DNA of 64,000 nt from Bugula neritina (Eukaryota > Bryozoa > Gymnolaemata > Cheilostomatida > Bugulidae). The stretch is from NCBI GenBank assembly GCA_964035545.1, contig OZ037771.1:6614690-6678689 (forward strand), given 5' to 3'. Under the pieces are notes generated by a model. The model was not told where the DNA came from and did no database searches. It worked only from the letters and a program-made list of their open reading frames with translations. Each line of letters starts with the position of its first letter. The first letter of the stretch is position 1. Of this stretch, positions 44,972-63,497 are shown one piece after another. A program made the translations under genes and the position numbers.

Positions 44972-47125
44972 TAAGTAAATTTTCTCTTGACTTTAAGTTA
45001 ATTGCTGTTTTAAAATACGCAAAATTAAAATGTTTTATTTTACTGATCACAACGCAAAATCATATTGTTCAACTTGCTGTTTATTTATAAAGCTACAGAT
45101 GTGTGTTATTTTGTTTTCTGGTTTAAATTACAATGTATTTAAATGATTTACCAAGCTTTTTTGTGAGCAATAAATTTAGTTACTAGACATATCATGTTTG
45201 GTTGTCTGTTCAAAGTTTATAAGTTATTCTTGTGGTGGAAAAATTCTTGCTAGCAAGAATGTTATGTTGTACCGTGTGTTTTTAGCAAGAATGTAGATTC
45301 CAGTTTAAATTCTTTAACCAAAAGGAAAGCTGTCTTAACTATAAGTGATCACATACATCATTTAAATATACCACAACAGCCAACATCCCATATTTCAAGT
45401 CCTGCCATTATAGCCCAATTCTCTACAGTTGTAAGCTGCCAATACATATGCCAACAGCTTGTAAGAGTATCTTCTCTTAACACTGCAGTTCAGCAACTCT
45501 CCTCCAAAATGCATTCAGCAAATGCAGTTAGCCTAGAAGACCTGTTATATTTAGAGCAACTTTCTTGCTGATACTGCAGAGGCAATTCTCTTTCATGAAC
45601 AGACAACTCTAATAGCAAAGTTGTCAATTCTCTGGCAGATATTCAATCAAATAATCTAAAAGTGGCACAAGAAAACACTATATCATGATGCAATAAGTAA
45701 GAGTTTAGTTGTTACCTTACAGTACAATAATAGCAGCAACCAGTCTGTAACAGCCAAATTGTTTACTTAGTGGCCAGTATTTGGAATGATATTATACCAG
45801 TAGCAGGATATATAATAACATACATGCTATGCAGGTTGATGAGATCTGTAAAGGTGAATCATAATTCTATAATGAACCATATATCAACTTCACATGTGCT
45901 TTAAACCTCTTCATATAGTCCGAAAAAAAGATTTCTCTTAAATATAGTTGAATTTTCAAATGTGAATTATATATACAAAACACTAGTATACCTGTGAAAA
46001 TATTATTTACCCAGCATGGCCATATGTTGAATGTTTTACAATAATATTTCACTTGTGCAATATATAAGTAAGGTAGAAGCAACTCTTGTATAAGCTTATC
46101 ATGCGTGGAATATGCCCTTCAGAGTCTTTAACCCAACAGGCAATGAGTCCTGAGTTTATTCATTGACTGTATTATGTGCTGGAGTATGGAGCCCATTTAA
46201 CTACTTATACACACCAGGCACATAAATACATATACAGATATTATGTAAACAATAACAGTGGAGGAAATCAAAAATAGATCATTAATAATAAAAAAAAACT
46301 GCATAAACAATGGCATTAAAATGAAGAGAAATTTTTATCAATGCAATCGGTACTCATAACCATCAATGTGTACTTTATTCTAGACAAAACTAACCAACAT
46401 AATTATAAAGCTAGTGTAGCTGCCACTTTAGAATGGTAGCTATTCTGTGTATAACCGTAGTAGTGCTAAAAATAAAAGCTGACAGAGCTAATGTAAAGAG
46501 AAACTTACTAGGGCCATTTTCAGTTGGCACAATGGAGACATTTTTTTTAATAATTCATCATAAATCTATTGGTGGAGTTAGTACATGCTAAAACCCCTTT
46601 TGCTAATCCTCTACACATGATGCATAATATTTCCAAGTATCGATCTCAGATGTTTAGATTTTTAACATAAATTTAATGGCAATTTGCATGAGATTGCATC
46701 AAACATATTTTTAGAATGCTGTGAAAATTATAATTTGGAAGTTCATTATTCTGTTTTTTGCTGCTAACACATCTTTATAATATGTATGAGTTATGACTAA
46801 ACGGGTGGGGTGGGTTTTAATAATCTGTTATGGCTTATAGTGTAGTATAGTATAGTATAGTATAGTATAGTATAGTATAGTATACTTTATACTTAATAGA
46901 ATAAATAAACCCACATTGAGAATAAATTTGTGTGTTTTTACGAAGTTATCTGACCGTTTCTAAATTTATGCGATTGAGGACAGCTACTAAGGTCTTGCTT
47001 CAACATTAGCCTTTAGACCCAGTTTTTGCTGCAAGTTAGGCGTGGTCTAAAGGTAGCAGTAACATTTCACCCGGAATAAGGCTAAAAACTTCTTTGAAGA
47101 TTTTTAGGCAAGGATATTCCACGGT
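44972..47125. other. TRIM-B 3' region and spacer before PRPS
   Basis: To about 46360 this is the duplicate of the TRIM-A flank. A TATAG pentanucleotide microsatellite of about nine units lies at 46843-46888. No gene seen. Confidence 0.5.
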
Positions 47126-47131
47126 CACGTG
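47126..47131. promoter_or_regulatory. Canonical E-box upstream of PRPS
   Basis: CACGTG within GGTCACGTGTGCG, 144 bp before the PRPS ATG. In mammals MYC acts on nucleotide-synthesis genes including PRPS through E-boxes. Use here is inference. Confidence 0.4.
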
Positions 47132-47274
47132 TGCGTAGGCATTTGTGCAAACCTTTAGAACATGCCTGCTGCTGCTCTACAGCATTAGTTGTAATTTTAG
47201 ATGCAAATAGTTTGCAATAAGAATTAAGTTTATTTTTGTAATTTGATTTTCAAGATTTAATTTTGGAAATCATA

Positions 47275-52820
<5,546 letters not shown>

Positions 52821-53990
52821 TGTCCCCTTCAGTCACAATCTCTCCATCTAACCTGTCTGCTTATTCGCCAATTGATCCAATTGACTATTAATGCCGCTTG
52901 ATTTTGACACTATTATATTTTCATCAATAGCTGATTTACAATATATTTAATATTAAAGGAGATATTGTCTGTTTTACATCTCGGTATATAACCAGATAAC
53001 TGATTCAACTAGTTTTATCTTATTTTACCAGGCTTTTGGCCCCCATATTTTATATTCAAAGTTTTATTCACTTTTGGTAAAGCAGTATTATAAGGCAGCT
53101 CAGAGCTAAAGCATTGGTAATTCTTGGTAACAATTATATGTGGAATGTTTGGTGTTGTGTATTTGTCCCACTCTTGGAATGTACTGTGTACATGTGCAAT
53201 GCGCTCTTTGATAATAATACACATACACTGGTAACACTTTTAATGTCGTGTTTTCTGTACTGCTTATTTATAAGAATGTTTTGAATGCTAGTTTCTTGTC
53301 TGTTCTACTAAAGTACTACCAAATGAGAGAATAAGACTCTAAACTTTATTTTCTCTAAATCCACCATACTTCATAGCTGCACTGACTTTAGCATAGCCTT
53401 CTACCAAGATTATAATAGAAATAAATGAACTTGCACAATTATTGGTCAGAGTTAAAATATGCTGAAATAGATTAATTATATTTTCTTCATACTGAAATAT
53501 TGCTGAGGTAAGACCTCAGCATTATAGTGAAGTCTTTGGACCAGAGATCTCATCAAAGCTTTAATCCCGGACTCCTAAGTATTTAGTAGAAGCTGTTATT
53601 GAAAGTAACAGATAATTTTTTACGAAATAAAAATTTCAGCAGTAAACCTACAAAATCAACTTGTGGAGAACAATTACTCGTTTTATAGATAGGATAACTC
53701 CGATTTTGTTATAATTTGCTATTTATGGAATCGCTGTTTTGTAACCTAAAATTTCAACAAGATATTTTGGTGTACTTTTCGAGTCACAGTGTAACGCATT
53801 CGTGAATTTTATAACCGGAACTCCCATACCAGTTCCTGTTCGACTTTTTAGTACATGAATTAATTTTATGTAGTTTCAGTTAGTGTCCATCACTATAGTT
53901 AGTGTATGATATCGTGTTTTGTGCATTCTGGTGAAACATTATAGTTAAACATGGAACCATAGTTCATAGTTGTGTTACTGAGTAGTAAAA
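52821..53990. other. PRPS 3' region and DOCK upstream region
   Basis: AT-rich spacer of 1.17 kb between two plus-strand genes. A three-codon upstream ORF (ATGGAACCATAG, 53951-53962) precedes the DOCK start. No TATA box or CpG cluster was recognised. Confidence 0.4.
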
Positions 53991-56900
53991 ATGCCAGCTG
54001 GCCCTAAACGTTCGTTTGCTAATCAGCTGGTTGGCAAAGGTACTGCTCAACATTTGAGAGAATCTGCATCTCAGGCCATCAAAGAAAGTTCACTATTGGT
54101 AAGTTTCCCTTCAGATTCTAGCTCGTGATAGAGTAGAACATAAAGTGTTACATATAGTTATATAATCGTTGCTCGTTATTCAAATGAATGACATAATGAT
54201 AATTATTTTTATAATATTCATAATGATAATCATAATGGCTAGGCCTACGCTACAGTGAGCATAACGATAATGAATATGATAATCATAATGATAATGATAA
54301 TTAATGAATTAATAATTATTGGTATTATTATATTATAAATGTGATTATTAATGTTTAACTTTAAGATAAAGATAACTAATAAGTACCGCTTTGCCTTTAG
54401 CTTTCCAAAGCCTCATCTTGGTCTTATAATAATAATTATGATTATGACTTTTTAAGCCCAGTTGCTTAAAGTCAGTTTCAGTTTGAGATACTCACACTTT
54501 TGACAAGCAGACCTAAAGCTAAACTTGTCGAATTTTATATAATAATAATAATGCCATAAAGATAATCATTAAGAAGTTATCATTTTGAGTTCAATTCTTG
54601 TTATCATGTACCTGTAGCAGTTCAAATTCTTACATACAATGTTATTCTAAGACTAATGCTAAGCCTAATAGTCTTAGTGACTCAAGTTAGGAGAAATTAC
54701 AAATTACACTTAGTAGTCTCGTAGTATAGTGAAAGTTGAATTACTAGAATCATTCACTTGGTTAGACTCAAACATCAAATTTTGACTTGCTAGTCTTTGA
54801 AGTTTATACAAATCAAAATCTTAACTTGTTGAAAAACTTTTGTAGCCAGTGTTCAAATAACTGTAATGGTTATATTTATTATTGATTAAGCATGGGTGAC
54901 TATTAATTTCGGAATAACTAGACCTAAAGCTACATTTGCTTAAATTTATGCTGATGAACACAGACAACTAAGTACCCATTAATTTCTACTACTTACATGA
55001 CATTATAACTAGCTTAATTTTTAATCTAAATTACGCAAGAAATTGTAAGGCAATTTAAATAAAAACAAAGTTGCTGATTGTTTTGACTTGAACCAGACCC
55101 AATTTCTTTTTTTCTAGACTCTAGACCATGATTTGACTTGGCTAGCCACTGACCTGACTTGAATTGATATAACTTGAACCAAGCTCTGATAGCTAGTAGC
55201 TGTAACTCATGAAATGAGAAATCAAATCAAAATTTACCAAGAATAAGTTGTTGAGTGCTTCTTTCACAGTCATTCTGTTGTCCTAATCATATCACATCAT
55301 AGACAAATAAACACTGATGCTAATATTAACTGAATAAATGGGGTTGCTGCGAAGCCATGAATATCTATTTAATTACGTTTTGAGAGTCTTTTAGTCCCTT
55401 GGCCATTATCATTGTAGCAACTTCTGTAATTGGTGTAATTTCCTGCAGTATACATGACTGTTTTTTAATTATGATTGGTATTGTTACATTTTACCATAAT
55501 TCTATGTTCTAATCAATAATAGAATGATATTTTTAAGCATTTTAACTAAACATAGACTTCAGAGGTATCTATGCTAAAATTTCATCAGTATCTTTCACAA
55601 GCTAAGATTATAATTTATTTCTACTAAATATTAGAATTTGGGTTTTTTAATTTTCACTTTTTGATCAGGTTGTACAAGTAATGTTTGTTGCTTCTATCTC
55701 ATTTCTGCAAAATTATTTTTAAGCTTTGGTGTTTTATGTTGCTGTTTTTATAAATTTTTTTCTTAATTTGGAGCCCTATAATCTATATATGACGGCATGC
55801 AGAAGTGTTGGCACTTGGTAGGGGCAATGTATTTGCAGTTAGACTACATGCACTCTCATCTTTATACGGAGTGTTTCATACAGCATATACTGGGTAGTGT
55901 GCAACTGTGTCATCAATATAATGTATTTTATACTTAAATAGGCAATAACCATTGGTGAACTAAAACTACTAACATCGTAGAAGTTAGTAGCTGTTTAATT
56001 CGGGCTCTTGGGATAGCAACCAATTATATTTATAGACAAGGATGTGATAAATTACCTCTCTATCTTTTATCAAGAACTAATATTTTGTCAGTGTTTATGT
56101 TGCCATCATTCATAGTGTGCAGTTCTAATAGCTGAATGTCATAAATATTGGCAAATAATCATTTTATGGATGTTTCAGAATTTTTTTCAACAAACTGAAA
56201 CCTTGGAAATGTTGAAATAGTGATAGATTAACTGAAGTCAAGTGTAATGGCACTTGATTATATAGTATAATGGCATTTGATTATATAACAAATGCAGGGT
56301 AGAGGTGGACAGGTTACTGACTGATTCAGGGTGGGATGTGTGGTTAGCTTATCACTTTTATTGCTCATCAATCTGTAATTAGTCTCATTACATATGATGT
56401 ATGCAACTCAGGGCTAATGGTATATTGTATAGTCTGAGTGCACACACTGCATGTACTATGTCGTATTGTAAAGAGTACTATGGACACTTCTTCCATTTAC
56501 TCTACTATAATTATTGTTGACTCATCATTTAATATTTGAGTAACCATGGCTGACAGAGTGACTAATACCTGACTGCTATAACTCATTCACTCACTCACTC
56601 ACTCACTCACTCACTCACTCACTCACTCACTCACTCACTCACTCACTCACTCACTCACTCACTCACTCACACACTCACTCACTCACTCACACACTCACTC
56701 ACTCACTCACTCACATTCCAAGGGAAAATGACACTTACTAACCTGGCTATAGTGAAAACACCCTAAGTGTAGAATCCAGTTTGTGTTGGGATTACATACC
56801 TGTAGACTATAGACTATAGAGTATGTTTTATCATAGTACTATATATGTACATGTGCCTATTATTTGAACCAGTAGAAAATTACAGAATAACAACAATTCG

Positions 56901-58631
56901 GTGTTAGTTTCTGTTCAACTGGTTTGGGAGATGGGTGCAGTAATGGAGAAATTGAGAAAAGCTTGTGTTCTAGATTAGAAATGTAGCAAAAGAAGTTATT
57001 TTCTCGCAAGAACTTCAACCCGCGCCCCAAACCAAAATTTATTAAAATATTTTAAAGTACTTAGGCTATCTCCATTTCTCAGCTACTGCGCCTAAATGAC
57101 AAATAGTACCCCACTAGTAAAATTAGTAGAATGAAATGGTACTCTATTGTAGGCCAAGTCACAACCCATAGAGCCTGTGGACTATGAGACGTACATGATC
57201 AAAAATAAGTCTAGTATTCACAATGACCCGCACCGGGACCTGCTTATGTTCCCATATGAAGAAATCTACGTAAGACTAGTTTACATGCTTTGAATACTAC
57301 AGTAGAACATACAGTAGTGACTTAATATATTATGTATATTTTCCATATTACTATACTAAATTGGTTCTACTGGGAAAATAACTCCTCTTCACAGTTTTAT
57401 CCTGTCACATCATTTGCTGCTATATATACTATAATATAGTATATATGCGCTATATTCTAGCATTAGTTCTGTATAGAAAACATAGCTCTCTGCCAATCAA
57501 TCTATAGGAAACAGTATTCACAAATTCCTTTAAACTGAGTATTTTTATGTTGATCAGGCTTTGATAATTCAATTTAAAAATGCTGTTGCATAACAAATTC
57601 GAAATGTTATGTAAATTTGTTAATTTATTTTCAATTGTGACACGATCAGGTTTCCAACTTTGCATAAATATAGATGATTTAAATAGTTTAAATGGTGCAT
57701 TGTCTCAGGGCATTAGGTTATGTTGTAAATGTGATGCAGGGTTGCTGTGGCAATGTGCTGCTGAGTCAGTATGAAGCTTAAGCTGGCTCCAGCTTTCCCC
57801 TCCATCAAAAAAACTGTCCATTGTTGGAACTTTCCAGCACCACCTAAACTTTACTTTGCTGGTTGAATTTTTAGATTATATTTGTGAATTGGGTTACATT
57901 TACCCCTCAGACACACTTTGCCGTGATGTCGACGGTAACGTCAAATATCAGCCATTACAGTTAGATTATTGACTGTAATTTATTTGTGCAGCTAATTTTG
58001 AGTTGCCGTAGAAGAAAGTTGCTAGAAGCAGTACTGAGCTGGAGGGAACTGATTACAGTGACCACCAACTCGGTGCTGCTTCTAGCGATTTTTGCTGTAG
58101 AAGAGCAGGATGTTAGTTATAGTAGGGCTCCTTCCTGATTTATGACTTGTCAGGCATAGGCCTCGCTGCTACATTATATAACATGTAAGGCAGTGCAAGG
58201 AGATGTCAGCCATTTTCCAGTGTACTGCTCTGGTGATAAAAATCCAAGCTTCTTGAATTCTGATTATTGGTGATTATTTTTGCCATTCTCAATCCCATCA
58301 CATCCAAATAACTGTTGAACATACTGTGTAGGATGAGGTCATTGTGAAGGAACTTCGTACGGCTCACTCGTCTGTACCTGTGGGGGCGGAGAAAGAAGTG
58401 ACACACCTCCTTGCCCAGGAATGTATCAAAACGTACACTGGGAGTTGTGCCCTCATACACAACAAGTACCAGCAGTATTCTGAATCATACTTGCACTTAC
58501 CGCAGTGAGTAGTCGTGAAGTTTAAACTGATCATAAAAGGGATATATTAGTTTGATCAACTACCTACCAGGAGAGCTTGTAATGTACTATACTGTCTGTA
58601 GTCAAATGGAACGTAAATAAGAATATAATAA

Positions 58632-58671
<40 letters not shown>

Positions 58672-61600
58672 GCAGATTTAGCTGATGAGGGGTTATGAGG
58701 AATGCCAACAGATGATAAGATGTTATAATAACTAAGTGTCATTAGTTATATAGGCATGTAGGTTAGATAAAATTTTTGTCCACTTCTCTGTTCTAATGGA
58801 AAAACCTGGTGAATATGCAGAGTTATGCATTCATTTTGATCTTAGCAATAAGTAGGAAGAATTTAATTTCTGACTTATAACATTGTTATAAATTGATATA
58901 AACTGGGAAATTACTCCAAACAAATTGTGTGTAGAAATTATACAAAAATGAACTTTAAATAGTTGTTAGTTAAAACTTTTTTTCTGATATTTGTAAAGCA
59001 CAGTTTAATTGATTTGATTGGGCTGTTTAAATAATTTGATAAGATTTAGGTTACTCTTTGACACCAGTTAGCTTCATCAAAGTTTATATATGTAGAATTT
59101 CTGCCAACTAATACACAACGGACTGTTCACTCTGTTCAACTGTTCACTCTGCTCTTATAATGGACTCTGCATGCCATTGCTTATAGCAACTGAGTACTGA
59201 CATGCTGAAAGCTTTTCAATATGATGTCAGGAAATAAAAAGCAACTTTAAAACTGCATATGTTTTCAGTTTCCCATATATTATGTGTTAAGGCTCAGTTT
59301 CCCATGGATTATGTTTTAAGGCTCAGTTTCCCATATATTATGTGTTAAGGATCAGTTTCATACATTGTGTGTCCAGAGTCATTGAAGGAAGATAAAGCGT
59401 GTTGAAAATTTCTAAGACGATTGAACATTTAATATTTTTGAATAAAAAGTTTGCTTTGACTGAAATAGCAACATATCTGTGCCTCCCTGGAACTGTATAG
59501 AATGTTTAGCATTATTTGCTGACGATTTTAGGGGCAGCAAGCAGGAGCTAACAGAGCAGGTGTTTGAAGGGGACATTGAAGAGAGGGATGAGGTGGGTGT
59601 ATACTTACTGTCACCTGTTATTATCTGCTCACTTGCTGATAGTTCAATTCTATGCCACCAAATGAAGTTAGGTGTTTTTTGATAAGCAGCTGTAAGGGTT
59701 GGAGGGAATTATGTTTAGTTATTCAGAAATCAGCAGTGTCAGTTGAAGCAGCACAAAGTTGGTGGTCACTGAGTGCAGTGGTTGGTGCCTGTAGTTTGGA
59801 GTTTCTACCATGTGTATACAAACACTGCACTCAGTGAGCCCAAACTTGCCGCTGCATCTAGAGATTCCCTAGTTATTCAATCTATTTTTAGCAAGCACAT
59901 GTTTAATGCTGATCTTTCAGGCAGCCTTTGAGTGTCAAGTGTAGACACCATGTCTCTACCAGGACTACCAGTATTTAAATTCTTATACATTCAGTCTGAT
60001 GGTGTAGTTATAGCTCATAGAAATTAAAACATGAATTTCCTACAAATCAATAGTGATAGGTGTTTGTATGATCTAAGATTGTAAGATCTAAGGCTATCAT
60101 TATCAGCTTTAATTTTGGTTAACCTGTTTTAGTTTTACGAACTGATGCTGGTAAGTGTTGAACTGAATTCTGTAGATTTGATTACACTTCTATACAGTGC
60201 AGTAGGTTACTAATACTAGAGCATGACTGGGTAATTAGGATGGACGGATTGTAAAACTAAACATGTTCGACTAGAACATATTATTCACAGTTTTCAAATA
60301 AACTACTTTCCTTTAAATGCAGTAGCGAAGAAACTTCAATAACCCAAATTCTTTATCTCTCTGATTTCATGCATATATTTTCAAATTTGGACGTTTCTAT
60401 TTCTTCAAAGTGATTGAGCTGAAAAATTGTATATCCTGTGGTTAGAAACATAAGATTGGCTTGAAAAGCTCTAAAGGAGTTGTCCTCTCAATTTTGACAT
60501 GGCAAGCAATTTATTTGATTTCCTTTTACACCAAACCAAATAAAATCAAACATTAACATCATACTAAACATTTGATGCATAATTTTCATTACCATTATTT
60601 ACTATAAACTCTGATTGGCTGGTTTTCTAAAGCAGATACGCAGAGCAAAAGAAATCACACTGATAAATACAAATATTTCAATTTTGAAAATTAAAATCAC
60701 TAGAAATATATTTTTCAATTTAATACGTTAATGTAACGTGATGCAATAAAAACCTCTCTTTGTCAACCACTTTAAATCTCTAGACGTGACTGGTTTGCTC
60801 ACAAATATGTGTTATGAATAGATGTTTGATACCTGGTACTTGTCTTTGACTCTCTCATCACTGGTTATGAGTTCTTGCATGCTCTAAATCTGTTCTTGCT
60901 CACTCTAAGTGCCTAGTTGTTCATGGTGGTAGTGCTTAAATCACTGTAATAGTGCAATAAATGTGTAGCTAGTTGGTTTGATTATGAGTTTAAAATATTA
61001 TGATGGGGAAAATTGAAAGTATAATAAAGTTACTAGATATAGGAGATTGTAGAATTATTATAGTTGTCAGTTATTAGCTTGTAAAGTGAGCTATTAAATA
61101 GACTGCATCCTGTGTGAGTGAGCTAGGAGCTAGAGTAGAGGAAATTGCTAATAAGTATAAGGAATTGCTGGTTAGCAGAGAAATTTGCTAGTTAGTAGAG
61201 GGAATTGCTAGTTATTAAAGCGAATTGCTAGTAAATGAAGAGAATTGCTAGTAAATGAAGAGAATTGCTAGTAAGTAGAGGGAATTTCCAATTAATGGAG
61301 AGAATTCCTGGTTAGCGGAGAGGATTGTTTGTTAATAGAGGAGATTGCCAGTTAGCAAAGGGAATTGCTAGTTAATCGAGGAATTGCTGGTTATTAAAGG
61401 GAATTGCTAGTTAATGGAGAGAATTGCTAGTAGAGGGAATTCCCAGTTAATAGAAGGAATTGCTAGTTAGCAAAGATAATTGCTAGTCAGTAGAAAGAAT
61501 TGCTAGTCAGTAGAAAGAATTGCTAGTTAGTAGAGAGAATTGCTAGTAGGTAGAGGGAATTGCGAGTTAGTAAAGGGAGTTGCTAGTTAATAGAGAAATT

Positions 61601-63422
61601 GCTGGTTAGTAGAGGGAATTGCTAGTTAGTAGAGGGAATTGCTAGTTGGTAAAGGGAATTGCTACTTATTAAAGGGAATTGCTAGTTAATGGAGAGAATT
61701 GCTAGTAAGCAGAGGGAATTTTCAATTAATAGAGGGAATTCCTGGTTAGCAGAGAGAATTGCTAGTTAATAGCGGAAATTGCCAGTTAGTAGAGGGAGTT
61801 GCTAGTTAGTAGAGGGAATTGCTAGTTAATAGAGGAATTGCTTGTTAGTAGAGGGAATTGCCAGTTATTAGAGAGAATTGCTAGTTAGTAGAGAGATTTG
61901 CTAGTTAGTAGAGGGAGTTGCTAGTGAGTGCATGTTGTCTTCTCTTTCTCAAATGGTCTTTATTGTTGAACTGTCTAACATTAGGAATTTATTAGTCTAT
62001 TAAACTAGATGAAAATACATTGTTTTCAGTTAATGTTAATTCCAAACAAAACCTCATCTACAAACCTATATTAAATAATGTTTTCTTAAGTTTATTTGAT
62101 GCTGTAAGGATTTGAATCTGAGTACTATACATCTTAATGTACACTTCTTTTGCATCTCCTACAAGTTTCTTACTATAAAATCTGTTGGAATCTTTGCTGC
62201 ATGTTGCACTGCTCTGTTGTTGAATGTTCCCATGTGCACACGTAATAGATGTGATGTCCATGTGGTGTGACAACTCCTATTTCTCCTCTACATACAGTGC
62301 TCTTTCTATATCTCGCCGTTCCATTTCTCATCGAATTCCATGGGAGGATTGGACCCCGTTTTGTGGCTTAAATATGTGTATAGAGACAAACTGGGCATAT
62401 TTAACGGATCCATGAGTTGAATCTGGTGCTCTACTAGGTCATGAATTGAGGTTTCGGGACTGCAACTTAGTGAGATATGGAGGGAGCACTGTACTATTAT
62501 CAATGTATAATAATACTATTTTGATTATATAATAATACTATTTTGACTGTATAGTAATACTATTATCACTGTATAGTAATAATATTTTGACTGTATAGTA
62601 GTACTATTTTAAGGAGTCTTCAGTGAATAAAAGTTCCTTAGAGATTGCTAAGAAAGGTTGGCTATTCAGAGGGCCTGACAGCACTCATGACTCTTCTGGA
62701 TTTCTGTCTAAGGTAGGTCTGCATTACACAAAGTTATGGGTGAAACTTTCCTTTTATTGATTCACAGCTTTTGAGACTAAATAATTTAGCATTCTATGGT
62801 GTTTATAATTCTGATTACTAGAGGTGTTTTTTAAATCAACGACTTATAGCTGGTATTTTGAAAAAGTTACTCCATAAAATATTCATTTTGTTGGTATGTG
62901 TTTTATTAAGTTTAAAATGTTTTCTTTTTATTGTTATTTATCTATGTCCTTATAATTACAAACTTTGTCCTGAGAAAGAAAGCAACTTCCAAGAAGTTTT
63001 AATAACTATAAAGTATGAAGTGACAGCCAGATGTTGTCTATTTCATGAATTAGTGTTATTATTTAGCTGCAGTAGTTTTTATTAAACTTTTAAAGTTGAG
63101 CCACTCTATGTGAGAATCTTTTCACTTACACTGCAAATAACATAAGAAAAATATACAAATTTAATTATGGAATTAATCAATTCAGTATGTATAGAGAATC
63201 CCATACTACAACTTGACTAGTAAAAGTTTTAGAATGTATTACTGTAGTTGTGTATATTACAGAGAGTTACTCTAGTTGTGTTTTATTTTCCAGTCTTTCA
63301 AGAAAAGGTATGTCTTCCTTAAAAAGCAGCCAGATTCCACGTATGCATTGGAGATTTGTAAGGATGACAAGAAATCCGAATCTAAAGGGCAGGTCTTCCT
63401 TGATTCGGCCATCGAAGTGTTG
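53991..63422 (+). CDS. DOCK9/10/11-type guanine exchange factor, 5' exons
   Basis: Six exons seen: 53991-54098, 57153-57269, 58332-58504, 59532-59592, 62614-62712 and 63294-63422; 687 nt, 229 aa, open at the right end. The N-terminus follows DOCK-D (zizimin) proteins: G-T-A-Q-H-L-R-E-S-A-S-Q-A-I in exon 1; I-E-P-V-D-Y-E-T, then H-R-D-L-L-M-F-P in exon 2; Q-E-C-I-K-T-Y and Y-L-H-L-P in exon 3. A PH domain starts in exon 5 (K-K-G-W-L-F-R-G) and exon 6 (S-F-K-K-R-Y-V-F-L, then G-Q-V-F-L-D-S-A-I-E-V). Family members exchange GDP for GTP on Cdc42/Rac through a C-terminal DHR2 domain, which must lie outside this window. Exon 4 is the least certain because that region varies in the family; a small exon between 59592 and 62614 could be missed. 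Confidence 0.85.
54150..54360. repeat. Scrambled ATAATGATAATCAT tract
   Basis: In DOCK intron 1. ATGATAAT/ATTATCAT words surround a GC-richer insert GGCTAGGCCTACGCTAC; a similar CTACGCCTACGGG sits in the tract at 15220. Confidence 0.55.
54361..56579. other. DOCK intron 1, no further gene
   Basis: AT-rich intronic sequence. Partly AAGTT/ACTTG-word rich to about 55230, then plain. Confidence 0.4.
56580..56715. repeat. (ACTC)n microsatellite
   Basis: About 33 tetranucleotide units of ACTC with two ACAC interruptions. Confidence 0.95.
56934..57096. mobile_element. MITE family 1, copy b
   Basis: Second copy of 28984-29143, about 85-90% identical by eye, with clearer inverted ends (GGTGCAGTAATGGAGAAATT and the complement of AATTT/CATTTCTCAGCTACTGCGCC). 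It ends about 55 bp before DOCK exon 2. Confidence 0.75.
58637..58670. repeat. (TA)n microsatellite
   Basis: Short TA run in DOCK intron 3. Confidence 0.8.
59262..59372. repeat. About 31-bp minisatellite
   Basis: Four imperfect copies of GGCTCAGTTTCCCATATATT followed by ATGTGTTAA, in DOCK intron 3. Confidence 0.8.
59741..59866. mobile_element. MITE family 2, copy b
   Basis: TGGTCACTGAGTGCAGTGG near the left end and CACTGCACTCAGTGAGCC near the right end form a 14-bp perfect inverted pair inside longer imperfect terminal repeats. Matches 29770-29920. Confidence 0.65.
61135..61930. repeat. 20-bp minisatellite, about 40 units
   Basis: Imperfect tandem copies of GAATTGCTAGTTAGTAGAGG with unit-to-unit drift (TTAATAGAG, TTAGCAAAG, AAATGAAGA variants). 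Fills 0.8 kb of the long DOCK intron between the exons at 59532 and 62614. Confidence 0.92.
62505..62612. repeat. Short TATAGTAATACTATTTTGACTG array
   Basis: About four imperfect units of 27-33 bp. The last unit runs straight into the acceptor of the exon at 62614. Confidence 0.7.
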
Positions 63423-63497
63423 GTAAGATAAGATCTACATCCTCTATACATTCTCTGTAGTGCAGGAGTTATTCCTCAGTTTAGACTGTTTTATATA

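Larger units (their letters stand above)
37827..46360 (+). repeat. Tandem duplication, unit B
   Basis: Direct partner of 29950-37620. Relative to A it carries a solo LTR (38547-38853), about 1 kb of extra sequence (about 38900-39910) and about 425 bp extra at 40191-40615. It lacks the LTR-like insertion near 30551 and the 15-bp minisatellite. Confidence 0.85.

Noticed and set aside
47263-47274. Upstream non-ATG extension of PRPS
   Set aside because: The family begins M-P-N-I-K-I-F, which fits the ATG at 47275.
62058-62503. Short overlapping ORFs on both strands in the DOCK intron
   Set aside because: No similarity to DOCK proteins, no paired splice sites in phase, and no domain; treated as chance frames.
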